Assembly: GCA_041658585.1 (NCBI GenBank)
Contig: JBAZZX010000008.1
Location: 20,792 to 84,791, forward strand
Source of the DNA: DYFC01 sp041658585
GTDB lineage: Bacteria > Nitrospirota > Thermodesulfovibrionia > Thermodesulfovibrionales > SM23-35
Reading direction: 5' to 3'
Length of the DNA: 64,000 nucleotides
Under the pieces are notes generated by a model, which did no database searches, was not told the DNA's origin, and saw only the letters and a program-made list of their open reading frames with translations. The stretch's first letter is position 1, and the number at the start of each line of letters is the position of its first letter. A program made the position numbers and the translations under genes. This document shows positions 1 to 7,862 of the stretch, one piece after another.

Positions 1-597
1 CAGAACTACCTTTCTGATAGTTTGCCATTTCGTTGCGCCACACGCAAGGGATGCCTCTCTGAAGCTGAACGGGACAGCTTTTAACGCTTCTTCCGATGTC
101 GAAATGATATAGGGCAGAACCATTATAGCAAGTGTCAGGGAACCTGCAAGCAGACTCATACCAAAGTTAAGCGCAACCACAAAGATACCGAGGCCAAAGA
201 GCCCGAATACGACAGAGGGCACACCGGCAAGGGTATACATGGACATCATGACTGCCGTAAGCATAAACCCCGGTTTTGAATATTCGGCCAGGAAGATTGC
301 GGTTGTTACCCCGATGGGGATAACAAAGATCATGCATAACATGGTCAGCAGGACTGTGCCCATAATAACCGGGAAAATGCCTCCCTGAGTCATGGCTTCC
401 AGCGGAGGCTGTGTTATAAAATCCCAGCTTAGAACCTGCAGTCCATAATAAGCGACAAAAAATAATATGATGAAAAGTGTTATTGCTCCCGTAAAACCGA
501 AGGTCCTCATCAGGGACAGGAAAAAACCCTGTTTGAGATTAAACTTTTTCCTGCGGACAAGCCCGAAAGGTTTATGGATTTTTTCCATTCCCGGCAT
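1..597 (-). CDS. pstA: Phosphate ABC transporter permease PstA (3' end outside window)
   Basis: Inner-membrane permease that with PstC forms the channel of the high-affinity phosphate importer. About 199 codons are visible from the start at 597; the C-terminus lies beyond base 1. The N-terminus is cytoplasmic and basic (RRKKFN), followed by several hydrophobic spans. The EAA-type loop of ABC permeases is seen near the end of the visible part (FREASLACGATKWQTI). The ATG shares one base with the TAA of pstC (TAATG), so translation is probably coupled. The order pstS-pstC-pstA is standard; pstB and phoU are expected just outside the window. Confidence 0.93.
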   Translation of the reverse strand, partial: MPGMEKIHKPFGLVRRKKFNLKQGFFLSLMRTFGFTGAITLFIILFFVAYYGLQVLSWDFITQPPLEAMTQGGIFPVIMGTVLLTMLCMIFVIPIGVTTAIFLAEYSKPGFMLTAVMMSMYTLAGVPSVVFGLFGLGIFVVALNFGMSLLAGSLTLAIMVLPYIISTSEEALKAVPFSFREASLACGATKWQTIRKVVL

Positions 598-1583
598 TAT
601 ACCTTTTCTCCTATTCTCACCGAACGGTATTTCTTTGATACGAAGTTCGAGATGAAACTCAAGATAAAGGTGATGAAAAACAGGATCGCGCCGACGCCGA
701 ACAGCGCATGGTAATGGAGGCTGCGGTAAGGCGCTTCAGCCATCTCCGCCGCAATAGCAGCAGGCATCGGTCTGGCGGCGTCAAATATCCAGTGGGGAAC
801 AACGGCTGCGCCTCCTGCAACCATCAGGACAATCATGGTCTCGCCGATGATCGTTCCGATGCCGAGGATTACGGCAATGCTTAACCCTGAAACGGAAGAA
901 GGGATGACCACTTTCCATATAGTCTCCCACTTGTCTGCGCCAAGCGAGTATGAAGCCTCCCGGTATGTGCGCGGGACCGCAGTCAGCGCGTCCTCTGCGA
1001 TACTCGCTATAACAGGTATTGCCCTTACCGTAAGCATTAAGGCAGCAGTGGTAATATTCAGTCCCGATGCTATGAATAATTTGTCATAACAAAAATCCGC
1101 CAGGGTGGTTGAGATAAAAGGGATATGGGTACTTTGCAGCAGTTCCGGAAGCTTTTCCGAAAGCATCGGTGAAAGCCGGTTAGAGAGTATAGGCGCTATT
1201 ATGACCATGCCGAAAAAGCCGAGGACGACAGAGGGAAAGCTTGCGAGCATTTCTATCATCGGCTTCAAAAACTCCTTGACTCTGTGGTTAGCAACCTCTG
1301 CTATGTAAACTGCTGTTCCAAGACCTAAAGGGATAGCCATAAGAGCAGTAAGGATTGTAACAGCAAGCGTGCCCATAATAAGCGGCCACATACCGAAACT
1401 CGGAGGGTCATAGGTAGGGTACCAAGCCATTCCAAAGATGACCTTTGAAACCCCGGCTTTATAAAAAATATAAAACGCTTCTTTAAAGAGAAAAAAGGCA
1501 ATAAAAAGGAGGACAAGAACCGAGAGCAGTCCTACAGAACTTACTGCAATTTCAACAAACTTCTCTTTTGTCTGCCATTTCAT
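597..1583 (-). CDS. pstC: Phosphate ABC transporter permease PstC
   Basis: Partner permease of PstA in the inner-membrane Pst complex. It has about 328 residues and six predicted membrane spans. The conserved EAA loop reads YREASYSLGADKWETIWKVV, followed by PSSVSGL, as in the PstC family. I chose the ATG at 1583; an in-frame TTG at 1604 adds seven residues, and neither start has a convincing Shine-Dalgarno. It lies 65-85 bp downstream of pstS with no obvious terminator, so it is probably co-transcribed from the Pho-type promoter upstream of pstS. Confidence 0.93.
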   Translation of the reverse strand: MKWQTKEKFVEIAVSSVGLLSVLVLLFIAFFLFKEAFYIFYKAGVSKVIFGMAWYPTYDPPSFGMWPLIMGTLAVTILTALMAIPLGLGTAVYIAEVANHRVKEFLKPMIEMLASFPSVVLGFFGMVIIAPILSNRLSPMLSEKLPELLQSTHIPFISTTLADFCYDKLFIASGLNITTAALMLTVRAIPVIASIAEDALTAVPRTYREASYSLGADKWETIWKVVIPSSVSGLSIAVILGIGTIIGETMIVLMVAGGAAVVPHWIFDAARPMPAAIAAEMAEAPYRSLHYHALFGVGAILFFITFILSFISNFVSKKYRSVRIGEKV

Positions 1584-1668
1584 AATTGTAATAAAAAGGT
1601 TCAAGGATTAGAGGGTCCAAGGGGCCAAGTCAAGAAAAGCCGGGAACCATCGAACCCAATCCCAATCT

Positions 1669-2481
1669 TTATTTTATACTCACATACTTTACTTCATTAA
1701 CAATCTTCTGCCCGTCTTTAGAAAGCATGAAGTCAATGAATTTCGCTATAACGCCGGCAGGCTTTCCATTTGTGTACATAAACAGGGGTCTTGCAATAGG
1801 CCATGAACCGTCGCGCACCGTATTTGCAGAAGCTGATTTGCCGTTTACCGTAAGCGCTTTTACGCTTCTATCAATATACCCGATGCCGATATACCCGATC
1901 GCAAATCTATTTTGTGAAACGGTCTGGACAGCCTGACCGTTTGAGGCAACGAGCAGTGCATCAGGTTTTACCTTGTCGCCCTTAAGGATCTTTTCTTCCC
2001 AGACCTCATAGGTGCCCGAGCTTGTATCTCTGGAAACCGTAGAGATAGGTCTGTTCGGACCGCCGAGATCTTTCCAGTTGTTGATCTTCCCGTTATAAAT
2101 ATCCCTGAGCTGTTCCGTGGTGATATCTTTGATCTTCATTGAGGGGTGTACAACCGGAACAATCCCGTCAAGGGCAACCTTATGGCCGGTGAGCGTAACC
2201 CCTTTCCCCTTTGCAGAGGCTACCTCTTTATCCTTTGCCTCACGGGAACTTGTTGCAATATTTGTCGTGCCGTCGATCAATGCCTTGATGCCGGTTCCCG
2301 AACCGCTTCCTGATACGAATACTTTTGCGGCGGGATTCTTTTTCATAAAGACCTCGGCGCCCTTCTGTGCAATCGGCAGGACCGTTGTCGAACCGTCAAT
2401 CCGAAGGTCCTCTGCATATGAGACCCCCATAATTGAACAGACAAATAAGACCGATAAAAATACCGTCATAATCTTTTTCAT
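1669..2481 (-). CDS. pstS: Periplasmic phosphate-binding protein PstS
   Basis: Binds inorganic phosphate in the periplasm and delivers it to PstCA. It has 270 residues. A Sec signal peptide (basic MKK, hydrophobic core, cut near SYA-ED) is followed by the PstS start IDGSTTVLPIAQ. Phosphate-contact motifs are visible: GSTTV, GSGSGTGI and SRDTSSGTYEVW. A strong ribosome site GGGAGGT precedes the ATG. The gene is headed by two sets of PhoB-type direct repeats, so phosphate starvation should induce it. A degraded copy of the first ~20 codons and the promoter lies at 5360-5584. Confidence 0.96.
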   Translation of the reverse strand: MKKIMTVFLSVLFVCSIMGVSYAEDLRIDGSTTVLPIAQKGAEVFMKKNPAAKVFVSGSGSGTGIKALIDGTTNIATSSREAKDKEVASAKGKGVTLTGHKVALDGIVPVVHPSMKIKDITTEQLRDIYNGKINNWKDLGGPNRPISTVSRDTSSGTYEVWEEKILKGDKVKPDALLVASNGQAVQTVSQNRFAIGYIGIGYIDRSVKALTVNGKSASANTVRDGSWPIARPLFMYTNGKPAGVIAKFIDFMLSKDGQKIVNEVKYVSIK

Positions 2482-2528
2482 TACTTACCTCCCTTGGTTT
2501 TACAATACTACCGGATTATTACAATAAT

Positions 2529-2557
2529 GTTACATTTCCGTTAAATTTATGTTACAT
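2529..2557 (-). promoter_or_regulatory. Second Pho-box-like repeat set in the pstS leader
   Basis: On the plus strand three heptamers GTTACAT, GTTAAAT and GTTACAT are separated by TTCC and TTAT, giving an exact 11-bp period, as for a PhoB tandem site. Read toward pstS the repeats are ATGTAAC/ATTTAAC. The set lies about 50 bp upstream of the pstS ATG, downstream of the main promoter. It could be a second promoter or an extra PhoB site. The same set is preserved at 5472-5500 in the duplicated remnant. Confidence 0.6.
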
Positions 2558-2617
2558 ACACCACCTCCCCGACAAATATAAGAATCAAAATAAGGATAAC
2601 AACAATCACTTCGCTAT

Positions 2618-2662
2618 AATATAACCTTGTTTTGTTACAGGGATATTAAGCGAATGTTACAA
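2618..2662 (-). promoter_or_regulatory. Pho-regulated promoter of pstS
   Basis: Read on the minus strand, heptamers TTGTAAC, GCTTAAT and CTGTAAC are spaced by 4 bp (2634-2662). After exactly 10 bp comes the -10 hexamer TATATT (2618-2623). In E. coli Pho promoters the box replaces the -35 and sits 10 bp from the -10; CTGTAAC resembles the E. coli half-site CTGTCAT/C. The geometry recurs at 5540-5584 and 7607-7662. The box directly abuts the stop codon of the upstream small gene. Confidence 0.75.
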
Positions 2663-2848
2663 TTAGCAGTGTGCTGTTGAAACCATACGGTCAATCTCTT
2701 CCGAATTTGTTCTGAGGGCATAAAACGGACATTTTTTGTGGCTCTTTCTTTTGCAGTATTCATACACCTGGAAATCACTCGGGTAATAAAGCTTCTCCTG
2801 CGCCTTGCAGGCACATGTCAGCCATTTTATAAGATGCGGGCATTTCAT
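2663..2848 (-). CDS. Small cysteine-rich protein of unknown function
   Basis: A 61-residue soluble protein with six cysteines (positions 3, 12, 14, 32, 40 and 61). It includes a CxC pair and a C-x7-C segment ending in HKKCPF, which could bind a metal or cluster. The ATG has a strong ribosome site (GGAGGAG), which argues for a real gene. It lies between pstS (same strand) and the divergent arsC. Two heptamers GTTAATT/ATTAATT with 4-bp spacing occur upstream at 2915-2932, a weak Pho-box candidate. I do not recognise a named family; function unknown. Confidence 0.6.
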   Translation of the reverse strand: MKCPHLIKWLTCACKAQEKLYYPSDFQVYEYCKRKSHKKCPFYALRTNSEEIDRMVSTAHC

Positions 2849-3056
2849 CTCTCCTCCTTTGTGTAATATTCCTTTTATTAAAGCATTCGATTTTTACAGG
2901 AGTATGAAAGTAATGTTAATTCCTGATTAATTTTTTATATAAAGAAAAATTATGAAAGAGTTACTGGACATTTTGACTTAAAGAATGTTTGTATAAAAAA
3001 GATGAATCATTTCAGATAATTCATGAACTAAGAGTCATTCCTACAGGAGGTAATGT

Positions 3057-3476
3057 GTGTTGAAAGTCATGTTTTTATGCACCGGTAATTCATGCCGTTC
3101 ACAGATGGCTGAAGGCTTTGCGCGGGAACTCGGCAAAGGTTTTATTGCGGCCTATAGCGCCGGGCTTAGTCCGCAGGGAGTTAATCCCAAAGCCGTAGCC
3201 GTAATGAAAGAGATCGGGATTGATATCTCTCAACAGCAATCTAAAGCTATTGACCCCGAACTGCTTGAAAAAATGGATACGGTTATTACGCTCTGCGATA
3301 ACGCTTCGGAATCCTGCCCGTGGACGCCACCTGCAATAAAACGCATTCACTGGTCGTTAAAAGACCCGGCTCATGCAATGGGATCGGAAGAAGAAGTCTT
3401 GAACGAGTTCCGGAGGGTCAGGGATGAGATAAAAGAAAAAATAGTCAATTTTCTAAAGGAAATATCCAATAGCTGA
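3057..3476 (+). CDS. arsC: Arsenate reductase, thioredoxin-coupled (low-Mr phosphatase fold)
   Basis: Reduces arsenate to arsenite in the cytoplasm with electrons from thioredoxin. It has 139 residues. The catalytic P-loop is CTGNSCRS (Cys8, Cys13), and the resolving pair sits in CDNASESCPW (Cys80, Cys87), the triple-Cys arrangement of this family. HWSLKDPA is also typical. The start is GTG with AGGAGG six bases upstream; TTG follows as the next codon. Arsenate enters through phosphate carriers, so a position beside pst genes makes sense. A fragment matching the last ~30 codons is repeated at 5671-5766. Confidence 0.9.
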   Translation: MLKVMFLCTGNSCRSQMAEGFARELGKGFIAAYSAGLSPQGVNPKAVAVMKEIGIDISQQQSKAIDPELLEKMDTVITLCDNASESCPWTPPAIKRIHWSLKDPAHAMGSEEEVLNEFRRVRDEIKEKIVNFLKEISNS

Positions 3477-3514
3477 TAGCTTAGCCGCACACATTACATC
3501 TATGGACGATATAA

Positions 3515-3655
3515 TCAGGAATTGTTAACGTGCGCCCTAATCAAAACGTTCGTATCAAATACGACAATTATGATATCGCTTTGAACACATCTTCTTCACT
3601 GACGATTCCAAGCTTCTTTGCCTTTGGGCCGAGTTCTGCAATTCAGAAACAACGT
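3515..3655 (-). pseudogene. Remnant of a VapBC-type toxin-antitoxin pair
   Basis: On the minus strand the tail of a small antitoxin can be read (AELGPKAKKLGIVSEEDVF, then KAIS and a stop at 3568-3570). The start of a PIN-domain toxin overlaps it in another frame (IVVFDTNVLIRAHV, then a stop at 3515-3517). FDTNVL is the first acidic motif of PIN nucleases. Both parts are truncated: the toxin loses everything after ~17 codons and the antitoxin frame is broken near 3645. This is a non-functional scar between arsC and the outer-membrane protein gene. Confidence 0.7.
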
Positions 3656-3680
3656 CACTTAACATTACAAAAATAATGAG

Positions 3681-5000
3681 TTAATGTCCCATATGCATCA
3701 TATTGTTTTCGGTCATTTTTTTCGTTGAGGCAGGACTGAACCGTAAATAGCCTTCAATGGAGAATGGGAGTTCCCCGTATATTCTTCTGAGATCACGCTC
3801 AACAGGAGAGACCGTGCAAAGCGCTCCGATTGATATTGATATGTTATGACTGCTGAAAATGGTCCGGGCCGTTCCGAGGGTAAAAGCACTGATTGAAAAA
3901 AGATCGCGTGCCTTTTCCTCTTCAAGTCCTAATTCTTCACCGGATTTTTTTATAAATTCCATCCTTGTGAATAATGCATTTTCCCCGAATTGATAATCCG
4001 CCTCTGCCAGAAATGAATTTTGTGCTTTGCCGTGATCCGGTTTGTTCATTCCCCAAACCAGTGATGTTGAAAGCGTGCTGTCAGAGGAAACAGGATAGTT
4101 CCAGATAAGAGATGCGGTTGTACGGTGAATGCTCACCCCCGGCTCAAGGACTTCAGGTTCTTTGATATACCCGTGAGAAAACTGCAGGCAGGTATTGTTT
4201 GAGGGATTCATAGAAAGCCTTATGCTCCCGGAATCGAATCTCGGTTCATCAATGTCATACCTTTTTTCATCCGGTTCCCTTCCATTGAAGAGGGAGGTAT
4301 CGATCTTAAACTGTTTGTAAAAATAACCTGCCGTTATTACGCCGAATGTTACATGGGATGAATCCTGCCAGTGATGGCCGAGAGGCGCATCCGGATTATT
4401 CTGTGCCGATGGCCTGTGCAGGTATGTGGGCGGGCCGAGAGCGGGCTCTCCGGGAAGACCGAAGTAGAGGAAGAGACCGGAATTCCTTCCTGTTGCAAGA
4501 CCATATGAAACAGATAACTCGCCAAAAAGATCATGGGGGTGCTGCCGGTCGATAAGCCTCCTGCCATGCCAGGTTTCACCGCTCTGGAAGAGAAGAGGAT
4601 ATCCTTTCCCCCCTTCAGTCAGCAGATCGAGTGATAGCATACTTCTCAGCATGAGCGCTGAATTATCACCAAGTTGGCGCTTTCCCATGATCATAAACCA
4701 GTTTGGCGCGTCAAATTTCTCATTTCCCCTTGTGCCGTCACTCCCTGCGTCCTGGTTGGTATATCGGAGATAGACATTCCAGTGCAACATGAAATCCCAT
4801 GATCCGGATTTGAAATGATGCCCATGCAGGGATGATGAATCCGGAAGCCAGCTTGTTCCGGAGCCCTCCCGCTGCATAGGCTGTCCCTGAAAGAGTGCGC
4901 TCTGCATGTCCATCTGTGTTTCTGCGCGGCTATCCATAGGAAAAACGAGGATTATACATACCATGAAGCAAACACTGATAATAATTCTGAATGAATTCAT
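3681..5000 (-). CDS. Outer-membrane beta-barrel-like protein of metal-resistance loci
   Basis: A 439-residue protein with a signal peptide (cut after DSRA-E), Met/His-rich ends (SSLHGHHF near the N-terminus; NNMMHMGH at the C-terminus) and alternating polar/hydrophobic strands. From memory, proteins with its core motifs (HDLFGELSVSYG, GEPALGPPTYLHRPSA, PLGHHWQDSSHVTFGV, NGREPDE) are encoded near copper/silver efflux genes and are unnamed. Its likely place is the outer membrane; a metal role is inferred from the His/Met tails and the arsC neighbour. The ATG follows GGAGG at 8 bp. Confidence 0.6.
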   Translation of the reverse strand: MNSFRIIISVCFMVCIILVFPMDSRAETQMDMQSALFQGQPMQREGSGTSWLPDSSSLHGHHFKSGSWDFMLHWNVYLRYTNQDAGSDGTRGNEKFDAPNWFMIMGKRQLGDNSALMLRSMLSLDLLTEGGKGYPLLFQSGETWHGRRLIDRQHPHDLFGELSVSYGLATGRNSGLFLYFGLPGEPALGPPTYLHRPSAQNNPDAPLGHHWQDSSHVTFGVITAGYFYKQFKIDTSLFNGREPDEKRYDIDEPRFDSGSIRLSMNPSNNTCLQFSHGYIKEPEVLEPGVSIHRTTASLIWNYPVSSDSTLSTSLVWGMNKPDHGKAQNSFLAEADYQFGENALFTRMEFIKKSGEELGLEEEKARDLFSISAFTLGTARTIFSSHNISISIGALCTVSPVERDLRRIYGELPFSIEGYLRFSPASTKKMTENNMMHMGH

Positions 5001-5320
5001 CTTTCATCCCTCCATTCTTATGAATAATTATTGCACAAGACAGCCCAACAGTAAATTACAGGAATACAAACAACCTGTGACCTGGGCAGAAACCGGTGAA
5101 ATCCTTATTATCTTTGGGGATGTTTGGTTCACCGCGCAAGTGCGCAGAACCAGCATATGATGAAAAATGATGAATACCATTTGCAACATGTATTCGAAAG
5201 TTTTGCAATCCATTACATTTTATAATTCAACTAATTCATCACCGTCCCTTATTGTCTGGTCACGCGATCGCGCATAACAAGGTCATGGGCAACATGATCG
5301 TTTTTTGTGGTCAGGCCCTA
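5001..5320. other. Non-coding stretch without recognised gene
   Basis: About 320 bp upstream of the outer-membrane protein gene. Short open frames here show no recognisable protein and no good ribosome site. It presumably holds the promoter of the 3681-5000 gene. I see no confident riboswitch or tRNA. Confidence 0.5.
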
Positions 5321-5349
5321 AAATGTCAATAGGCAAGTCTGACCCCATG
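5321..5349 (-). repeat. RAYT/REP-type terminal scar (copy 1)
   Basis: Minus-strand CATGGGGTCAGACTTGCC followed by TATTGACA. The same signature occurs at 38979-39004 and at 57273-57300, the last next to a decayed REP-associated transposase. It is best read as a leftover terminus of that element. Confidence 0.5.
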
Positions 5350-5359
5350 TCCTCATGCC

Positions 5360-5424
5360 TATGAGACCCCCATAATTGAACAGACAAATAAGGCCGATAA
5401 AAATACCGTCATAATCTTTTTCGT
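5360..5424 (-). pseudogene. Duplicated remnant of the pstS 5' end
   Basis: Nearly identical to 2417-2481 (signal-peptide coding part of pstS). The start codon is mutated from ATG to ACG (5422-5424), although the ribosome site GGAGG is kept. The frame runs TVFLSALFVCSIMGVS and then meets TAG. The rest of pstS is missing. This is a decayed tandem copy. Confidence 0.85.
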
Positions 5425-5471
5425 TACTAACCTCCTTTGGTTTTACAATACTCTTGAATTATTACAATAAT

Positions 5472-5584
5472 GTTACATTCCCGTTAAATTTCTGTTACAT
5501 GTATCACCCCCTAAATAACAATAATAAACACATCTATCTAATATAATCCGATATTGTTACGGCAATATTAAAGGAATGTTAATT
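5472..5584 (-). promoter_or_regulatory. Duplicated Pho-type promoter region
   Basis: Both repeat sets of the pstS promoter are present again: GTTACAT/GTTAAAT/GTTACAT at 5472-5500 and GTTACGG/ATTAAAG/GTTAATT at 5556-5584, with 4-bp spacers. The -10 TATATT (5540-5545) is again 10 bp from the box. The promoter now faces only a dead pstS fragment, so any transcript would run toward the minus-strand outer-membrane protein gene at 3681-5000. Confidence 0.65.
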
Positions 5585-5670
5585 CTTTGTAAAATTTGAA
5601 CCGTTACAGGCAAACAATGATAAGATTTATGGATATTGCTCCGGGATAATGGTTAAATAGTTTTATATCG

Positions 5671-5766
5671 GAAGAAGAAGTCATGAACGAGTTCCGGAGG
5701 GTCAGGGATGAGATAAAAGAAAAAATAGTCAATTTTCTAATGGAAATAGCCGATAGCTGATAGCTC
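5671..5766 (+). pseudogene. Duplicated remnant of the arsC 3' end
   Basis: Matches 3388-3485 almost base for base (codons for EEEVMNEFRRVRDEIKEKIV to the stop, then GATAGCT). The preceding ~740 bp of the original unit, including the small Cys-rich gene and most of arsC, is missing. Together with 5360-5584 it marks an internally deleted copy of the pstS-arsC interval. Confidence 0.85.
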
Positions 5767-5879
5767 AAAAGATCATTCTTTTTGACTTTTAAAAAACAGG
5801 ACTTGTCCTTTTGTACTTTAGATACAAAGCTTCAACCTTATTTCTGGCCCAAGGGGTTTTTCTCAGAAACTGCAAACTA

Positions 5880-6167
5880 TTAGCTGAGATGTTTATTGAC
5901 TAATTTAGTCATCTCGAACATTGAGACTTGCTTCTTCCCGTCGAATACCGCCAAGAGGTTCTCATCAGCATTGATATTCCTCTTGTTCTCTGCATCCTGG
6001 AGATTATTCTTCTTTATATATTCCCATAGCTTCTTGGTCATTTCCGACCTTGGAAGAGGTCCATTCCCCACTATCTTAGACAGCGCCTCGCTGGGTTTCA
6101 TAGCCTTCATAAATCCTGAGTTAGAGGTCCCTTGCTTTACAGCTTTTTTCTTCTTTTCTGCCATCAT
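5880..6167 (-). CDS. SWIB/MDM2 domain protein
   Basis: A 95-residue basic protein with a Lys-rich N-terminus (AEKKKKAVKQ) and a SWIB fold from about residue 20. Family marks are LSKIVGNGPLPRSEMTKKLW, YIKKNNLQD and the end MFEMTKLVNKHL. SWIB domains occur in eukaryotic chromatin remodellers; stand-alone bacterial copies are thought to be DNA- or nucleoid-associated, but their role is not settled. The ribosome site AAGGAGAAG precedes two adjacent ATGs; I took the first. It lies alone between the duplicated remnant and the porin gene. Confidence 0.85.
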   Translation of the reverse strand: MMAEKKKKAVKQGTSNSGFMKAMKPSEALSKIVGNGPLPRSEMTKKLWEYIKKNNLQDAENKRNINADENLLAVFDGKKQVSMFEMTKLVNKHLS

Positions 6168-6359
6168 TCTTCTCCTTATGTTTACGGATATATAGTCTTA
6201 ATTCCTGAGTCTCAGGATGCACGCTTCTAAAAGTATACACTAATTCGCCAAATCCACGCATTCTTACATTGAACTGGTGGGATCCATTCGATCCATCAGA
6301 ACAGATCTCAACGAGTACGCACTTTTGGATATTGCAGATATAGACTATACTTGATGCAA

Positions 6360-7514
6360 TTACAAAGCTACCTGCAGGGTCAGCTGAATTCTTTTGTCGT
6401 CTTTCTTGTCTGATTGTTTGTAGTTCACGGTATCGTAATCTAAAACAATCATGTTCTTGTGCGGCTTGTCGAGATGATATGCGGCGCCGACAATATATCT
6501 GTTATTTTCATCGTTTTTTGCATCCGTATTAGGATCAAAATGGTCATAACGGCCGATGACGCTGAATTGTTTCAAGGGTTTAATCTCGGTGAAGAAGGAA
6601 TAGCCGTCTTTCTTGTTCTCATCATCGCCCTTTTGATTGCCTTTGCCCCAATAGTATTGGCCTGTTAAGGTAACATATTGATGTTCAAAACTTACAAATC
6701 CCAGATTGGCTGTCCAGTCAGGCTTTGTGTCTTTATTGCCTTGGCCGGTTAACCCGAAATAAGAGAATTGGAGTCCCGGAACGATGTCAGGGAGCGGCCG
6801 TAGAGTGAGTCTTCCTTCTATAACCTTATTTTCATTCTTTTCTGCTGCAGCATATCCGCTGCCGTTATAAATTCCGACAGACATGCTTCCATAACGGCCG
6901 GGGTAATCTTTTGTGACATTATTTTGATAATTCTCGTCGATTGTGCCGCCTAACAAGGAAGCGAATGTTACTCCAATATCGGCTGAATTGAGCGTATTGT
7001 TTCTTTCGATAAACATGGTGTCCTGGCATCTATAGAAGTTGACATGTTCTTCATAGTCAAGCCAAGGCATATGCACGACGCCTACTTCGATGTTAGGTTT
7101 TGTAAGGAACGCAAAGTCGGGAAGATTGAACTGACCGTATGCATACTTAATCCTTACGGCGATAGACCCGTCATAGTTGCTGTAAGTCTTATTTTTTGAG
7201 TCTTTTGCCTCGTCTTTGACCTGTGTTATGTCGAGTGTCATTCTGGCGCTGAACCATGGCATGAACTCTTTCTGCACCGTTAAATACCCGCGCTTTATGG
7301 CAAATCTGCTGAAATCCGTACCGTTGTTCTCCTGCCCGTCCTGATAGGAGAGATACCATAAAAGACCGAATTTGAAGCCTTTCAAAGCGTTGACAACCTT
7401 CTCAATATCTTTCTGGTCGACGCTTTTTTCCTCTGCTGCCGATGCTGCAGAATATACTGCTATCAGCAGCAAGCAGCATAAACTGACAACCAAAACCGAA
7501 AACCTTTTCTTCAT
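6360..7514 (-). CDS. Phosphate-selective-type porin (OprO/OprP-like)
   Basis: Outer-membrane channel of about 384 residues. The start at 7514 (MKKRFSV) has AGGAGG just upstream and a clear signal peptide cut near ASA-AE. An upstream in-frame start at 7592 would bury the signal peptide and is rejected. The mature part opens with a short helix, then strands such as FKFGLLWYLSYQDG and FAIKRGYLTVQKEFMPWFSA, and ends in aromatic/hydrophobic strands (RIQLTLQVAL), as in OprO/OprP-like porins. A Pho-type promoter precedes it, supporting phosphate or polyphosphate uptake. Substrate specificity itself is inferred. Confidence 0.8.
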   Translation of the reverse strand: MKKRFSVLVVSLCCLLLIAVYSAASAAEEKSVDQKDIEKVVNALKGFKFGLLWYLSYQDGQENNGTDFSRFAIKRGYLTVQKEFMPWFSARMTLDITQVKDEAKDSKNKTYSNYDGSIAVRIKYAYGQFNLPDFAFLTKPNIEVGVVHMPWLDYEEHVNFYRCQDTMFIERNNTLNSADIGVTFASLLGGTIDENYQNNVTKDYPGRYGSMSVGIYNGSGYAAAEKNENKVIEGRLTLRPLPDIVPGLQFSYFGLTGQGNKDTKPDWTANLGFVSFEHQYVTLTGQYYWGKGNQKGDDENKKDGYSFFTEIKPLKQFSVIGRYDHFDPNTDAKNDENNRYIVGAAYHLDKPHKNMIVLDYDTVNYKQSDKKDDKRIQLTLQVAL

Positions 7515-7606
7515 ACTTTTCCTCCTTTTTCCTTTTTCATTAATCCGTGTAACAAGCAGATGATTCCAATCCCCGGCTTTCTGACCTGCCACGCATGAAT
7601 TAGAAT

Positions 7607-7662
7607 AATTTAATATGTGAATGTTACAGGAATATTAAGGAAAGATTAATTTTGTGTTAAAT
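7607..7662 (-). promoter_or_regulatory. Pho-regulated promoter of the porin
   Basis: Read on the minus strand, four heptamers ATTTAAC, AATTAAT, CCTTAAT and CTGTAAC are spaced by exactly 4 bp (7623-7662). Then comes a 10-bp gap and -10 TAAATT (7607-7612). The layout is identical to the pstS promoter. The outermost heptamer coincides with the edge of the neighbouring MITE-1 copy. Confidence 0.7.
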
Positions 7663-7663
7663 C

Positions 7664-7862
7664 AAAAACTGCAGATGTCTAAAATAAATATATTTAACTC
7701 GTCTACGACCCGTAGGATGATTTTATATAAAAAGATAGTTGATGGTAATTGCATAAAAATATTTTGGTAACACATCTATATAAGTACACTATTGTATCGA
7801 AAAATAAATTTATTTTAGACATCTGCAGTTTCTCTTGCAGGTTAATTGCATTTTTAGGGTTA
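7664..7862. mobile_element. MITE-1, copy 1
   Basis: Non-coding element with inverted ends AAACTGCAGATGTCTAAAAT (left) and the reverse complement on the right (7811-7831), enclosing an AT-rich core. An outer arm rich in TTAATTGCATTTTTAGGGTT follows on the right. The core and arms match the element at 59530-59720 in reverse orientation, with fragments at 57538-57590 and 42019-42042. There is no coding capacity. The right end TTAA supplies the TAA stop of phoR. Confidence 0.75.

Noticed and set aside
2663..2848. Selenoprotein among the Cys-rich small genes, given selC nearby
   Set aside because: The reading frame has no internal TGA and ends in TAA.
7515..7592. Longer porin start at 7592
   Set aside because: It would place 26 residues before a clear signal peptide, and the strong ribosome site is at the 7514 start.
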